This document shows, piece by piece, positions 8,036-15,379 of a stretch of 33,332 nucleotides of DNA. The notes beneath the pieces were generated by a model, which had not been told where the DNA came from, made no database searches, and worked only from the letters and a program-made list of their open reading frames with translations. Both the position numbers and the translations under genes were made by a program. Origin of the DNA: Methanothrix sp. GTDB taxonomy: Archaea; Halobacteriota; Methanosarcinia; Methanotrichales; Methanotrichaceae. Location of the stretch: positions 1-33,332 of the forward strand of contig JAPKXZ010000055.1 of the NCBI GenBank assembly GCA_026394555.1, read 5' to 3'. Position 1 is the stretch's first letter, and every line of letters starts with the position of its first letter.

Positions 8036-8809
8036 ATGACAATTAAGCTAAAAACGGTACAATACATTTTATCTGTAATAATAATTGTTGGACTTGTGTC
8101 CGGTTTTAGCATGGGAATGGCCGATAACAATTTTCTTCTAAATCTTTTGGCTGAAATTACTGGACTTTCGCTTGGAATCCTTGTTGCATCGTTAGTTGTA
8201 GATAAATCCGTCAAAGCACTCAATGATGCATCTAGGGAAGAACAGTGGTCCAGAGTTAGAAATTCTACCTATAAGTCAATAATTGATGATTTATGTATAG
8301 TGGCATTTAACATTTATATAAAACTTCCAATTGCTGGTCTTTCATATACCGAGTCTTATGATCCGAGTTATATAAGGACCCACAACGAGCATATCATAGC
8401 AGAACTGCCTAATGAATTTGAAATTTTCTCCAACCTAATCCCTCAAATAATTAGATCTCCTGACCATGAAATAGCCACAGAAGATGGACTCGCTGTTGGA
8501 GAAAAAGAAGTGAATAGAATTTTAAAAACGACGTTTGAAGACATCCAACCTGTGCTTGATGGGATTAGGTATCTAAAAATTCCAAGATTAATACAAAGTT
8601 CCACTGATCAAGAGATTATCGATACCCTGAATCAATTTGAGGGGATTATAGATGGATATTATTATAATATGAGACGATTTAATAGAGAGAATGCCGATAT
8701 ATCAAGAGCAACATTGATTACCAGAAGCATGAAAATTCTCATAGATAAGGAATTGGAACTATATTCGCAAATAAAGGCCAGAACCGACAACACGACAGAT
8801 ACCCAATAA
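8036..8809 (+). CDS. Membrane-anchored hypothetical protein
   Basis: A 257-residue protein with two N-terminal membrane segments (about 8-27 and 33-55) and a long, probably cytoplasmic, helical region rich in Ile, Asp and Glu. No catalytic motif or known family is seen. GGAGGG lies directly against the ATG, an unusually tight spacing, so the real start may be a little downstream or use a non-ATG codon. It is AT-rich and is bracketed by two copies of a KGWW(H/Q)FW coding tail, suggesting that it arrived as an insertion. Confidence 0.55.
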   Translation: MTIKLKTVQYILSVIIIVGLVSGFSMGMADNNFLLNLLAEITGLSLGILVASLVVDKSVKALNDASREEQWSRVRNSTYKSIIDDLCIVAFNIYIKLPIAGLSYTESYDPSYIRTHNEHIIAELPNEFEIFSNLIPQIIRSPDHEIATEDGLAVGEKEVNRILKTTFEDIQPVLDGIRYLKIPRLIQSSTDQEIIDTLNQFEGIIDGYYYNMRRFNRENADISRATLITRSMKILIDKELELYSQIKARTDNTTDTQ

Positions 8810-8933
8810 ATCCCTTAAAGCTCCTGCTGCAATCCCACCAGATACCGGAGAGCAATGCAAAAGAGTAACGCCGACGCTACCACCAAGCCAGGAAGAGGCC
8901 AGTACTAAAGGATGGTGGCAGTTCTGGAAATAG
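8808..8933 (+). pseudogene. C-terminal coding relic ending KGWWQFWK
   Basis: An open frame without a start codon runs from 8808 to TAG at 8931-8933, in a different frame from the preceding gene. Its end, PPSQEEASTKGWWQFWK, matches the tail of the 46-residue protein at 7847 in sequence and layout: acidic linker, then KGWW-x-FW. The two DNA segments (about 7943-7987 and 8892-8933) are also clearly similar. It is best read as a truncated second copy of the same C-terminal domain. Confidence 0.45.
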
Positions 8934-8994
8934 GCGATAGAGTGATACAAAACTTGATATGCTTTAAATCACCTCTAAATTTAGAAGTGAGAAA

Positions 8995-9342
8995 ATGACT
9001 CAAACTAAAAAACCAATTAAGTTTATTTCGAAAGAAAAGGGCGATATCGCTATTGCAGTAAACGGTAAGGAATATTCCATAGATTGCATAACAGGAGAAG
9101 AAATAACTCATCAGGATTATGGCACTGGATCACATGGACCACATTCAATAAGAAATGATATCATTGGCAAATTAAAGATTAGATCATATTTAAGTTCTGA
9201 AGAAATAAAATTACTCAATGAAGCTATTGTATTCCCAGAACTCTTTGAGATAAAAATTAAAGCGTACAAAACATATCATAATTGTACGAAAGGAGCTGTA
9301 CACCGTCCTGGAGATGTCTTTGATTTTTCAGGACATTTTTAG
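8995..9342 (+). CDS. Hypothetical protein, 115 residues
   Basis: Soluble, lysine- and isoleucine-rich protein starting MTQTKKPIKFISKEKG with no membrane segment or recognised domain. The start has GTGAG five bases upstream. The sequence includes YGTGSHGPHSIRNDI and ends HRPGDVFDFSGHF; the several His residues are scattered and do not form a known metal motif. Its AT-rich composition matches the island rather than the housekeeping genes. Function unknown. Confidence 0.5.
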   Translation: MTQTKKPIKFISKEKGDIAIAVNGKEYSIDCITGEEITHQDYGTGSHGPHSIRNDIIGKLKIRSYLSSEEIKLLNEAIVFPELFEIKIKAYKTYHNCTKGAVHRPGDVFDFSGHF

Positions 9343-9390
9343 AAATTAGTTAAATTTAACCTTTAATTAATTTTATCTAATCTTTCTACT

Positions 9391-9489
9391 GAGGATTCCT
9401 ATTAACCTATAATTTTAAGGGAGCACACTATCACGCATATCGTATTTGGCTCGCCTTTATGGCTAAACCAGGGGTTAATAGGAATCCTC
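9391..9489. mobile_element. 99-bp MITE-like element with perfect 17-bp terminal inverted repeats
   Basis: GAGGATTCCTATTAACC (9391-9407) is exactly repeated in inverse orientation as GGTTAATAGGAATCCTC (9473-9489). The element is flanked on both sides by TACT (9387-9390 and 9490-9493), consistent with a 4-bp target-site duplication. The 65-bp interior has no ORF. These features fit a miniature inverted-repeat transposable element moved by a transposase encoded elsewhere; the parent family is not identified. A long regulatory hairpin is the main alternative, but it would not explain the TACT duplication. Confidence 0.65.
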
Positions 9490-9559
9490 TACTTTATATT
9501 GCTCTATATCTATCTCTATCTCAAAGTAATCAATATCAGATAATCGCATAAATTCCAAT

Positions 9560-9707
9560 GCAGTGAAACTGCGGCGGCGCACCCACGCAGCAAGCTGCGG
9601 GGCATCCAAGACGCCGCCGCATGAAAACGGAATTCGGTCGAGCTGAAACAAACCTCAGTTGAATACGTATGGCCTTTATCCCCGCAGCAGAGCTGCTGGG
9701 TATTCAA
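9560..9707 (+). mobile_element. 3' relic of a TnpB-type IS200/IS605-group element with right-end hairpin
   Basis: A short frame (9560-9646) ends with THAASCGASKTPPHENGIRSS then TGA, which looks like the variable C-terminal tail of archaeal TnpB. The segment contains the inverted repeat GCGGCGGCG/CGCCGCCGC (9571-9579, 9612-9620). Just downstream is a compound hairpin: outer stem TTGAATAC/GTATTCAA (9659-9666, 9700-9707) around an imperfect inner CAGCA/TGCTG stem-loop. This is the layout of an IS605 right end, which also makes the 3' part of TnpB guide (omega) RNA. The catalytic part of tnpB is absent. TnpB identity is inferred from layout. Confidence 0.5.
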
Positions 9708-9729
9708 AATAATTAACTAGGAAATAACC

Positions 9730-9831
9730 TTGGCGATATTGGAATATCCAAAAGCCATAGTTGCCGAAAACATCAAGAAGCTGAAGGATAAAGGAGAACT
9801 CAATGCCGTTCATAGTGATGCTGTCTCTTGA
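9730..9831 (+). CDS. Small antitoxin-like fragment upstream of a RelE-like toxin
   Basis: A TTG-initiated frame of 33 residues (LAILEYPKAIVAENIKKLKD...), with AGGAAAT upstream, ends inside the following toxin frame. Position and overlap are typical of a RelB-type antitoxin gene preceding relE, but it is too short for the full family and starts only 22 bases after the IS605-type right end. It is probably the residual 3' end of an antitoxin gene truncated by that element. Confidence 0.35.
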   Translation: MAILEYPKAIVAENIKKLKDKGELNAVHSDAVS

Positions 9832-10039
9832 TGCTCAAAAATACCTTGATAGCTTGGATAAAAAACGCGCCGAGAATGTCAAGAAGCACCTTAAGGAGCT
9901 GGAGAAAGATCCTTTTAAGCCGCGAGCAGCTTGTGATATAGACATTGTGGCCGGTAGCGGTAGACCGCCCATGTACCGATTAAGAATGAGCGAATTTATA
10001 ACCAATGGAGATCTAAGAGGTATCAATGGCAACTGTTGA
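9803..10039 (+). pseudogene. Truncated RelE/ParE-type toxin
   Basis: A 78-residue frame. Residues 1-60 follow the archaeal RelE/ParE pattern: a basic helical segment LDKKRAENVKKHLKELEKDPF, then strands ending RPPMYRLRMSEF. After that, the usual final strands (the region around YRVIYxVxxxxIxVLxIxHR) are replaced by unrelated residues and a stop. GGAG precedes the ATG. The RelE fold needs the missing strands and catalytic residues, so this is likely an inactive remnant. The sequence after the break belongs to another antitoxin-like ORF. Confidence 0.6.
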
Positions 10040-10154
10040 AGTCCAAAAAGAGGATGTACTGGCAGCCTATGCAGATGAGCAATATAGGAAGCTCCAGAGA
10101 GAGAAGGATCAGTACATATCACTTGATGAGTATTGCGCCAAACGCGGCATTTAG
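10026..10154 (+). CDS. 42-residue antitoxin-like protein
   Basis: A small ORF with its own GAGGT upstream of the ATG. It starts MATVEVQKEDVLAAYADEQY and ends YISLDEYCAKRGI. Short charged proteins with an MAT(V/L)xVxKED start and a (S/T)xDEYxxKxG(I/L) end are common as RelB-like antitoxins in methanogens; here the middle is shorter than usual. It overlaps the end of the broken toxin frame by 14 bases, suggesting a recombined toxin-antitoxin locus. Confidence 0.4.
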   Translation: MATVEVQKEDVLAAYADEQYRKLQREKDQYISLDEYCAKRGI

Positions 10155-10196
10155 AAGGCGTATTACTATTTTTATAAATTCACCAAGACACACCTA

Positions 10197-10428
10197 TGTG
10201 TAGTCCCGAAACCTTTGACTTTATATACCCACCAATGGGGCCATGGGAAAGAAGAATAGAGTCGCAAAGCTAACAGATAGGAAGATCAGATATATCATTC
10301 GGGCCAAAAAGAGAGGCGAGAGCACCAAAAGGATCGCGGAGGATATGAAGGTGAGTGCGTCCTCTGTGAAGCGTGTCTGGATGCACTGGACGAAAACCAA
10401 AATGCCCCAAAACATTCGGGACTACACA
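10197..10428 (+). mobile_element. 232-bp mini-element with 13-bp TIRs carrying a transposase HTH domain
   Basis: TGTGTAGTCCCGA (10197-10209) recurs as its exact reverse complement TCGGGACTACACA (10416-10428). Between them lies a 64-codon ORF similar to the N-terminal HTH of ISA0963/IS481-like transposases, with its own TATA box (TTTATATA, about 10220). The TGT...ACA ends fit that family. The last codons of the ORF run through the right TIR. The catalytic domain is missing, so this is a deletion derivative or MITE relying on a full-length relative. No clear target-site duplication was found. Confidence 0.6.
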
Positions 10429-10437
10429 CATAAATAA
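10243..10437 (+). CDS. Stand-alone HTH protein derived from an ISA0963/IS481-like transposase
   Basis: A 64-residue basic protein starting MGKKNRVAKLTDRKIRYII. It continues with a homeodomain-like helix-turn-helix (STKRIAEDMKVSASSVKRVW, about residues 28-47) and ends shortly after, where the right inverted repeat begins. In the full-length family this domain precedes a DDE integrase core. The TATA box about 20 bases upstream suggests a leaderless transcript. If expressed, it could bind element ends and compete with intact transposase. The frame is intact with no stops in the HTH. Confidence 0.55.
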   Translation: MGKKNRVAKLTDRKIRYIIRAKKRGESTKRIAEDMKVSASSVKRVWMHWTKTKMPQNIRDYTHK

Positions 10438-10479
10438 TTCGCCCAAAACATTTTCATACTACTATTATGCAATCACCCT

Positions 10480-11115
10480 GTGATGATAGTTAGCGCTAAA
10501 TTAATCATGGCTTTGTTGGTAAGCTTAATATTGTGGACAAGCTTAATCTTCATCATAGTCAGCTTGCCGGTGACAATGGCCCAGTCGCCAGCGGCCTATG
10601 CCGCCACTTCGCCCTCATATCCAAGAATCCTGGACTTCGATTTTTCGCCCAGAGAATTGATTCTGGATAATGGTTCTCCAAAGATCGTTCTTCAAATTCA
10701 TGTTGCCGATGAAAACGGAGATATAGATTATATAGAGGCGGTCTTTCAGAGCCCCTCGCAAAACCAATCCATAGCAGCCCGCATGAATTCCACGAATCTG
10801 TTTTCGGGAGACGCCAGGAACGGTAATTATACTATTAACATGTCCTTTTCCCAGTCCAGCGAAGAGGGAATTTGGACACTCAAGCAACTGATTGTCTGCG
10901 ATAAGCTGGGAGACTGCAGGAAAATTGATGGCACAATGGCAGAGGCGCTTGGCTTTTCGGCAAAGCTGCTTATCCTTAATAAAACTCAAAGTAGCAGCAT
11001 AGATTCTGACCCAAATGAGCTTCGAGGTTGGGCCAATACAGGCGAAAGGTTCGCTGCTCAGAGGAAGATCATAATCAATAGCGTCTTCAACCGGCCCGCT
11101 ATGTGCTGGCCGTAA
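10480..11115 (+). CDS. Secreted hypothetical protein with beta-sandwich-like domain
   Basis: A 211-residue protein. The N-terminus has a long hydrophobic segment (about residues 5-34) ending PVTMAQSPAAYA, a plausible signal peptide or membrane anchor. Residues 45-150 alternate strands around SPRELILDNGSPKIVLQI and DENGDIDYIEAVF, a pattern typical of Ig-like or fibronectin-like extracellular domains. Several N-x-S/T sites (NQS, NST, NYT, NMS, NKT) could be N-glycosylated, as is common on archaeal surface proteins. Two Cys (CDKLGDC) may form a disulfide. Function unknown. Confidence 0.55.
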   Translation: MMIVSAKLIMALLVSLILWTSLIFIIVSLPVTMAQSPAAYAATSPSYPRILDFDFSPRELILDNGSPKIVLQIHVADENGDIDYIEAVFQSPSQNQSIAARMNSTNLFSGDARNGNYTINMSFSQSSEEGIWTLKQLIVCDKLGDCRKIDGTMAEALGFSAKLLILNKTQSSSIDSDPNELRGWANTGERFAAQRKIIINSVFNRPAMCWP

Positions 11116-11250
11116 TTTTATCTTTTTTCGCAAGATAATAATAATATCGGGCAGTCAAAAGCGAAAAAGAAGATACGATTTATTCTGATTTTTAATAGGG
11201 ATATTCCTTGGCAAATCCGGTAGCTGATCCAATGATATCATCATTTTTCT

Positions 11251-12183
11251 TTATAGGCACTCTTCTTCCATCTCCCAGCCCAGCCGCTCCCGGATGATCA
11301 TATAGCTCATCTCTGGGGGTATGGCTCCAACCTCGGTAGAGATCAGGTCGATGTACTGGTGCGGAGTAACATCAAAGGCCGGATTTCTTACCCTAACGTG
11401 ACTGTACTTGGAAATGTCGGGCAAGACCTCATTTGCTTCGCGCTCCTCGATGGTGACCAGTTCACCAAGGATGGTTCGGGGGCTGAACTTGTAGGTCTCG
11501 GCCGCCACCATGAAGCTGGTCCTGGCCTCATGGGCACATAGCGCGATCTGAGCTGTGCCGATCTTGTTTACCAGAGTTCCATTGGCCGTTATCACGTCTG
11601 CTCCCACTACCACCAGATCTACCTCATTCATGACGCTTCTGACCGCCGAGTCGACAATCAGCTCCGTCTCGATGCCAAGCTTATCCAGCATTCCAATGGT
11701 AGTGATGCCCTGAAATCTGGGTCGTGACTCGGTGGCTATCACCTTGATCTTCTTTCCCGATTTATGGGCTGTACTGATGACGGAGAATGCCGCTAAAGAG
11801 TTGCAATGAGTGAGCACGGTATCTCCATCTCTGATCCTGCGGCTGCCTATTTGGCCGATTCTCTCCAGGGCCTTTTCGGAATTCTCGATGAAGCGATTGG
11901 CGTTAAGAACCACAGCAGAACGAGCCGAAGCCGGGGTCTCGGCCCTGTACTTCATCACCATGCGTATGGCGTTGGAGAGGGAGACCGCCGTGGGCCTGGT
12001 CTTGAGAAGGATGTCGGCGGCCTTTTCCATCTGCAGGTTGAAATCTTCAAGGCTCTCCGTTTGCATAGCCTTAGAGAAGTCGCGCAAAGATGCTGCTGCG
12101 GCCGTGGCAATTCGGCCTGCACCTCGAATCTCCATACTGCTGATCTTTTCAGAAGTTTCCAATACCTTGTCCATCGGTTTCAT
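11251..12183 (-). CDS. Ribose-1,5-bisphosphate isomerase (eIF2B-related family)
   Basis: Converts ribose-1,5-bisphosphate to ribulose-1,5-bisphosphate in the archaeal AMP pathway that feeds type III RuBisCO. The catalytic Cys lies in DTVLTHCNSLAAF, and the acidic residue in VVVGADVITANGTLVNKIGT; both are conserved in the R15P isomerase/eIF2B-alpha superfamily. A frame from 12246 exists, but TATA-like sequence at 12231-12240 and family N-termini favour MKPMDKVLE at 12183 (310 residues). The related initiation-factor subunit is the main alternative, but the full motif set favours the isomerase. AMP phosphorylase and RuBisCO are not in the window. Confidence 0.8.
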   Translation of the reverse strand: MKPMDKVLETSEKISSMEIRGAGRIATAAAASLRDFSKAMQTESLEDFNLQMEKAADILLKTRPTAVSLSNAIRMVMKYRAETPASARSAVVLNANRFIENSEKALERIGQIGSRRIRDGDTVLTHCNSLAAFSVISTAHKSGKKIKVIATESRPRFQGITTIGMLDKLGIETELIVDSAVRSVMNEVDLVVVGADVITANGTLVNKIGTAQIALCAHEARTSFMVAAETYKFSPRTILGELVTIEEREANEVLPDISKYSHVRVRNPAFDVTPHQYIDLISTEVGAIPPEMSYMIIRERLGWEMEEECL

Positions 12184-12294
12184 CCGGTCTTCATTGAACG
12201 GGTTTAGGATAAATCCATTTCCTATCTTCTGATATATTACATACAAAAGTTATTAATAGATTCTATGCATCTATTTACGGGGAGTAGTAAGTTG

Positions 12295-12825
12295 ATGGAA
12301 AAGAACGATCAGGAGTTTTTGCGCGCGCTTCACGAAGAGAAGATAAGAACGCAAAATGAGCGCACACAGCTCGTCACTATGAAGCTGGCCTTTATTACAG
12401 TACTCTTTGGGCTCAGCTCCGTGAATGTAGGAATCGATATCTCTGACATATTCTGGCTTCTCTATTTTGTTCCTCTGGTGGCCATAAGCTACGATCTCTA
12501 TATCATGTCCGCCGACTCTCGGATAAAACGCGTAGGAATCTTTCTGGGCAGAAATCCGATATCTTTAGCCGGCAAGGCGGAAAGGGAATGGGAGCGCTTT
12601 TGCGCCTCTTATCGGGATGGTATGGCACCTTCCGCTAATTTGTTCTTCTCAACCATTGTAACCTTGGGCGCCGCGGCCTTTATCCACTCCCAGGGAGGCT
12701 GGGCAGATAGATTTATGCGGCTGTGGTTTGCCGTCTGGCTGGTCGTCTCCCTAGCGGCCATCATCGTCTTGTGGGTGAGGCATCAGATGCTTATTAAGAA
12801 CATCGGCGACTATAAGCCGTTTTAA
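12295..12825 (+). CDS. Four-helix membrane protein, unknown
   Basis: A 176-residue protein starting MEKNDQEFLRALHEEKIRTQNERTQL (soluble, charged). Two hydrophobic segments follow, around TMKLAFITVLFGLSS and IFWLLYFVPLVAISY, then a polar loop and two more near the C-terminus. An in-frame ATG at 12265 would add ten residues; GGGGAG ten bases before 12295 supports the shorter form. It is divergent from the R15P isomerase gene and probably shares its intergenic control region. No family recognised. Confidence 0.5.
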   Translation: MEKNDQEFLRALHEEKIRTQNERTQLVTMKLAFITVLFGLSSVNVGIDISDIFWLLYFVPLVAISYDLYIMSADSRIKRVGIFLGRNPISLAGKAEREWERFCASYRDGMAPSANLFFSTIVTLGAAAFIHSQGGWADRFMRLWFAVWLVVSLAAIIVLWVRHQMLIKNIGDYKPF

Positions 12826-12978
12826 ATTGAGGGAAAAGCCGGCCAATGAGTTGACGTGTCTTTTTTCGCTTCTTTTTCCAAATCAAGAAACCAAGGAAAC
12901 CTTAATAAAAGCCTATGATCAAGATGGTGAGATACAATTTCCGCAGTCAAATGTCAATCGCTATCGGTGGAGTTTCTA

Positions 12979-13812
12979 ATGACAATAACAGAAAAAGAGA
13001 TCAAGAGAGCTGTAAAAGAAGGTTATGCCCGAATTGCAAAACAGGCTACGTCTTATTATTCGTCCCGAAGTTGCTCTGGCTGTGCCGATATTCCTGAAGA
13101 GATAAGCAAGAGGATGGGCTATTCTGATGAGGAGATCTCGGCCGCTCCCCCCGAATCTAACATGGGACTTGGTTGCGGTAATCCTGTTGCTCTGGCATCC
13201 TTGAAGACGGGAGAGGTCGTTTTAGACATGGGCGCGGGAGCGGGATTCGATTGCTTCCTGGCCTCCTCTCGGGTAGGTGCATCAGGAATGGTCATCGGCG
13301 TGGATATCACCTCGGAAATGGTCGATCGTGCCAGGGCTAACGCCCGCAAAGGCGGATATACCAATATTGATTTTCGGCAAGGGGACCTGGAGAATATGCC
13401 CGTGGCGGACAACTATGTGGATGTAGTCATCTCCAACTGCGTCATCAATCTCATTCCCAACAAGAATATGGTCTTCAGAGAGGCCTTTCGGGTGCTCAAG
13501 CCCGGCGGAAGGCTGGCGGTCTCGGATGTGGTATTGACCAAAGAGCTGCCACAGTTCGTGAAGAGGTCCAGCAAAGCCTACATCGGCTGCCTGGCCGGGG
13601 CTATTATGAAGGACGAATATCTGCAGATCATAAAAAGTGTGGGCTTTTCCGAGATTAATGTGGTGGCCGAGTCGAGCTTTCCCGTAGAATCGCTCCTTTG
13701 TGAGACAGCCGGATCGGCAGTGATTGAGATGCCCAAGATCTCCATAGAGCAGCAGAAAGAAGTGGCCGATTCGGTCTTGAGCATAAAGGTCAATGCCGTC
13801 AAGCCAGAGTAG
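12979..13812 (+). CDS. arsM: Arsenite S-adenosylmethionine methyltransferase (ArsM-like)
   Basis: Methylates trivalent arsenic using SAM. The SAM-binding core reads EVVLDMGAGAGFDCFLAS, then MVIGVDITSEMV and DVVISNCVINLIPNK. Cysteines that bind As(III) in the family are placed as expected: the N-terminal pair SCSGC, GLGCGNP, SNCVINL and IGCLAGA. GGTGGAG lies six bases before the ATG at 12979, which decides against the upstream GTG frame (12967). Length 277 is usual for archaeal ArsM. No arsR or arsenite pump is adjacent. Methanogen homologues may also act on other metalloids. Confidence 0.87.
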   Translation: MTITEKEIKRAVKEGYARIAKQATSYYSSRSCSGCADIPEEISKRMGYSDEEISAAPPESNMGLGCGNPVALASLKTGEVVLDMGAGAGFDCFLASSRVGASGMVIGVDITSEMVDRARANARKGGYTNIDFRQGDLENMPVADNYVDVVISNCVINLIPNKNMVFREAFRVLKPGGRLAVSDVVLTKELPQFVKRSSKAYIGCLAGAIMKDEYLQIIKSVGFSEINVVAESSFPVESLLCETAGSAVIEMPKISIEQQKEVADSVLSIKVNAVKPE

Positions 13813-13880
13813 CCATGCCTGCGGTCTGCTAATAGCTCATAATAGGCTCATAATAGTATGATTACAAGGAGATGATTTCG

Positions 13881-14930
13881 ATGAAGGTAGGTTTACTATT
13901 CTTTCTGGCAATTATCATAGCAGCATCCGCTATGACCTCATGGGCAGAGGGAAGCTGTTCAGTGGGAGGATGCGGTGGAGGCGGAGAATCCTGGACGGAA
14001 TCGGCTCAGGCTTTTATGAACTCGGATGTCCCCCTTGTGGGAGTAACCGGAAATCAGAACGCTAAGTCGAGCAGCTTTAGTTCCGGAAGCTTCCAGGCTG
14101 GCCAGCCGGTAGGCGGAGCCATAAACAAAACCATTAACAGCACAATTCCCGTCTCAACTCCAATCGTTAGTGGGGTGTACGTAGCGCCAGGCAGCAGGGC
14201 AGATCTATTCCCGGCACCTATGATGCTAAAATCCCTGGACGCCATCTCGGAAAAGGATGTGGTGCTGGATGTATCGAATCGCCACTCTCCTGGCCAGGCT
14301 CACATCAGAGGCAGCGTTAACATCCCAGCTAAGAGCTTTTTCTATGAGAATGGAACGCTGCGTAATGTAACAGATCTGGCCGCGATTTTGGGCGGGGCGG
14401 GCATTTCCCAGGAAGATGCGGTGATGGTCTACAGCGACTCCTTTGCCTCGGGAGAGGCAACAGCGGTCCTCTTTATGCTGCGCTACCTGGGGCAGGAGAA
14501 CATAAGAGCCCTGGATGGCGGACTGGACAACTGGATTGCGGCCAGCTTGCCCATGGAGACGAAGGAGAACATGCGCTCGCCAGCAAGCTATGCTACGCGC
14601 CCTAGGGCTGAGCTTTTGGCCGATTATGATTTTGTCAAGTCAGGCCAGGCCCAGATGGTGGATGCCAGGAGCTTCCAGGATTTCGGCAAGGCCAGTATAG
14701 GCAATGCCACCCTCATCAACCCCGAAAATGTGCTGGAAGAGGGCAGGCTGAAGCCGGGTGCAGGGCTAAAGGATACCTTCGCTCGATTGAACGCCAGCCG
14801 GACGGTGGTGGTTTACTCGGATGATATTTATGGGGCTTCTGTGGTGTGGTTTGCTCTGCAGCTCATGGGATTCGATGCCAGGATTTATACCTGGCAGGAC
14901 TGGCAGGCCCATGAGGCCGGTCGGGCCTGA
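13881..14930 (+). CDS. Secreted double-rhodanese-like protein without catalytic cysteines
   Basis: A 349-residue protein with signal peptide MKVGLLFFLAIIIAASAMTSWA, a Cys/Gly-rich start (GSCSVGGCGGGG), a Ser-rich linker, and two rhodanese domains (about 110-225 and 240-345). Domain 1 has VVLDVSNRHSPGQAHIRGSVNIP and VMVYSDS; domain 2 has QMVDARSFQDF and VVVYSDD. In active rhodaneses the residue after VY is the catalytic Cys; here it is Ser in both, so sulfurtransfer by the usual persulfide is unlikely. The start with AAGGAG nine bases upstream is preferred over the ATG at 13872. It probably acts as an extracellular binding or structural protein. Confidence 0.75.
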   Translation: MKVGLLFFLAIIIAASAMTSWAEGSCSVGGCGGGGESWTESAQAFMNSDVPLVGVTGNQNAKSSSFSSGSFQAGQPVGGAINKTINSTIPVSTPIVSGVYVAPGSRADLFPAPMMLKSLDAISEKDVVLDVSNRHSPGQAHIRGSVNIPAKSFFYENGTLRNVTDLAAILGGAGISQEDAVMVYSDSFASGEATAVLFMLRYLGQENIRALDGGLDNWIAASLPMETKENMRSPASYATRPRAELLADYDFVKSGQAQMVDARSFQDFGKASIGNATLINPENVLEEGRLKPGAGLKDTFARLNASRTVVVYSDDIYGASVVWFALQLMGFDARIYTWQDWQAHEAGRA

Positions 14931-14975
14931 GGGTCAGGTGGAGATGGTGGAAGGTTAAGGCGGCTTTTCCAGGGG

Positions 14976-15024
14976 GCTGGATTTTGGTAACGGCGGCATT
15001 TCGTTATTATTAGCTGATAATTAT
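14976..15024 (+). repeat. Dispersed repeat module 1, copy 1
   Basis: The 49-base segment beginning GCTGGATTTTGGTAACG and ending TAGCTGATAATTAT recurs at 32848-32899 with few changes and a 3-base length difference. In both places it is followed by modules 2 and 3 in the same order. Unknown repeat family. Confidence 0.7.
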
Positions 15025-15116
15025 GGGCTACAGCGCCGATCCGCCAGGCTGCGCCCGCCCGCAAGTGCAGGCGGATGTCCGAGCCATAAAGGATCGGCTG
15101 GGAATGGCCTGAAGTT

Positions 15117-15230
15117 ATTGAAAATGGGCGCTGCACTGTTCACGAACTGGCCGCAATTTTTGGCGGGTCCCATTGGTCATCGGTTAAGGAAGATGCAATT
15201 GTAGCAGGACACCGAAAGAGCTTCATCATT
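15117..15230 (+). pseudogene. Rhodanese-domain relic
   Basis: Translated from 15117, the frame gives IENGRCTVHELAAIFGG followed by VKEDAIV. This matches the mid-part of rhodanese domain 1 in the gene just upstream (YENGTLRNVTDLAAILGG...EDAVMVYSD). After EDAIV the frame departs from the family. There is no start codon or upstream domain, so it is a decayed tandem duplicate. Confidence 0.5.
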
Positions 15231-15264
15231 GATTTTTTCACGGCCGTGCCTGAGATTCATGGCA

Positions 15265-15295
15265 TCACGCGAAGGGGCGAAGCCGCGAAGTTCCG
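15265..15295 (+). repeat. Dispersed repeat module 2 (cacgcgaag type), copy 1
   Basis: The 31-base module starts TCACGCGAAGGGGCGAAGCC and ends GCGAAGTTCCG. It recurs at 33172-33202 with a single mismatch. Its internal period resembles the widespread CACGAAGG-type intergenic repeats; a related tract lies at 32928-32950. Confidence 0.7.
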
Positions 15296-15379
15296 ATGAG
15301 AGAAGGACAATTCTTGCCATACCCATTTAACTGATGCCGGATGGGAGCAACTGCAAGCACTCTCGGTTTGGGTGGGCCG

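Noticed and set aside
10615-11133. 172-residue minus-strand ORF
   Set aside because: Antisense to the secreted protein that has a clear signal peptide and sensible codon pattern on the plus strand.
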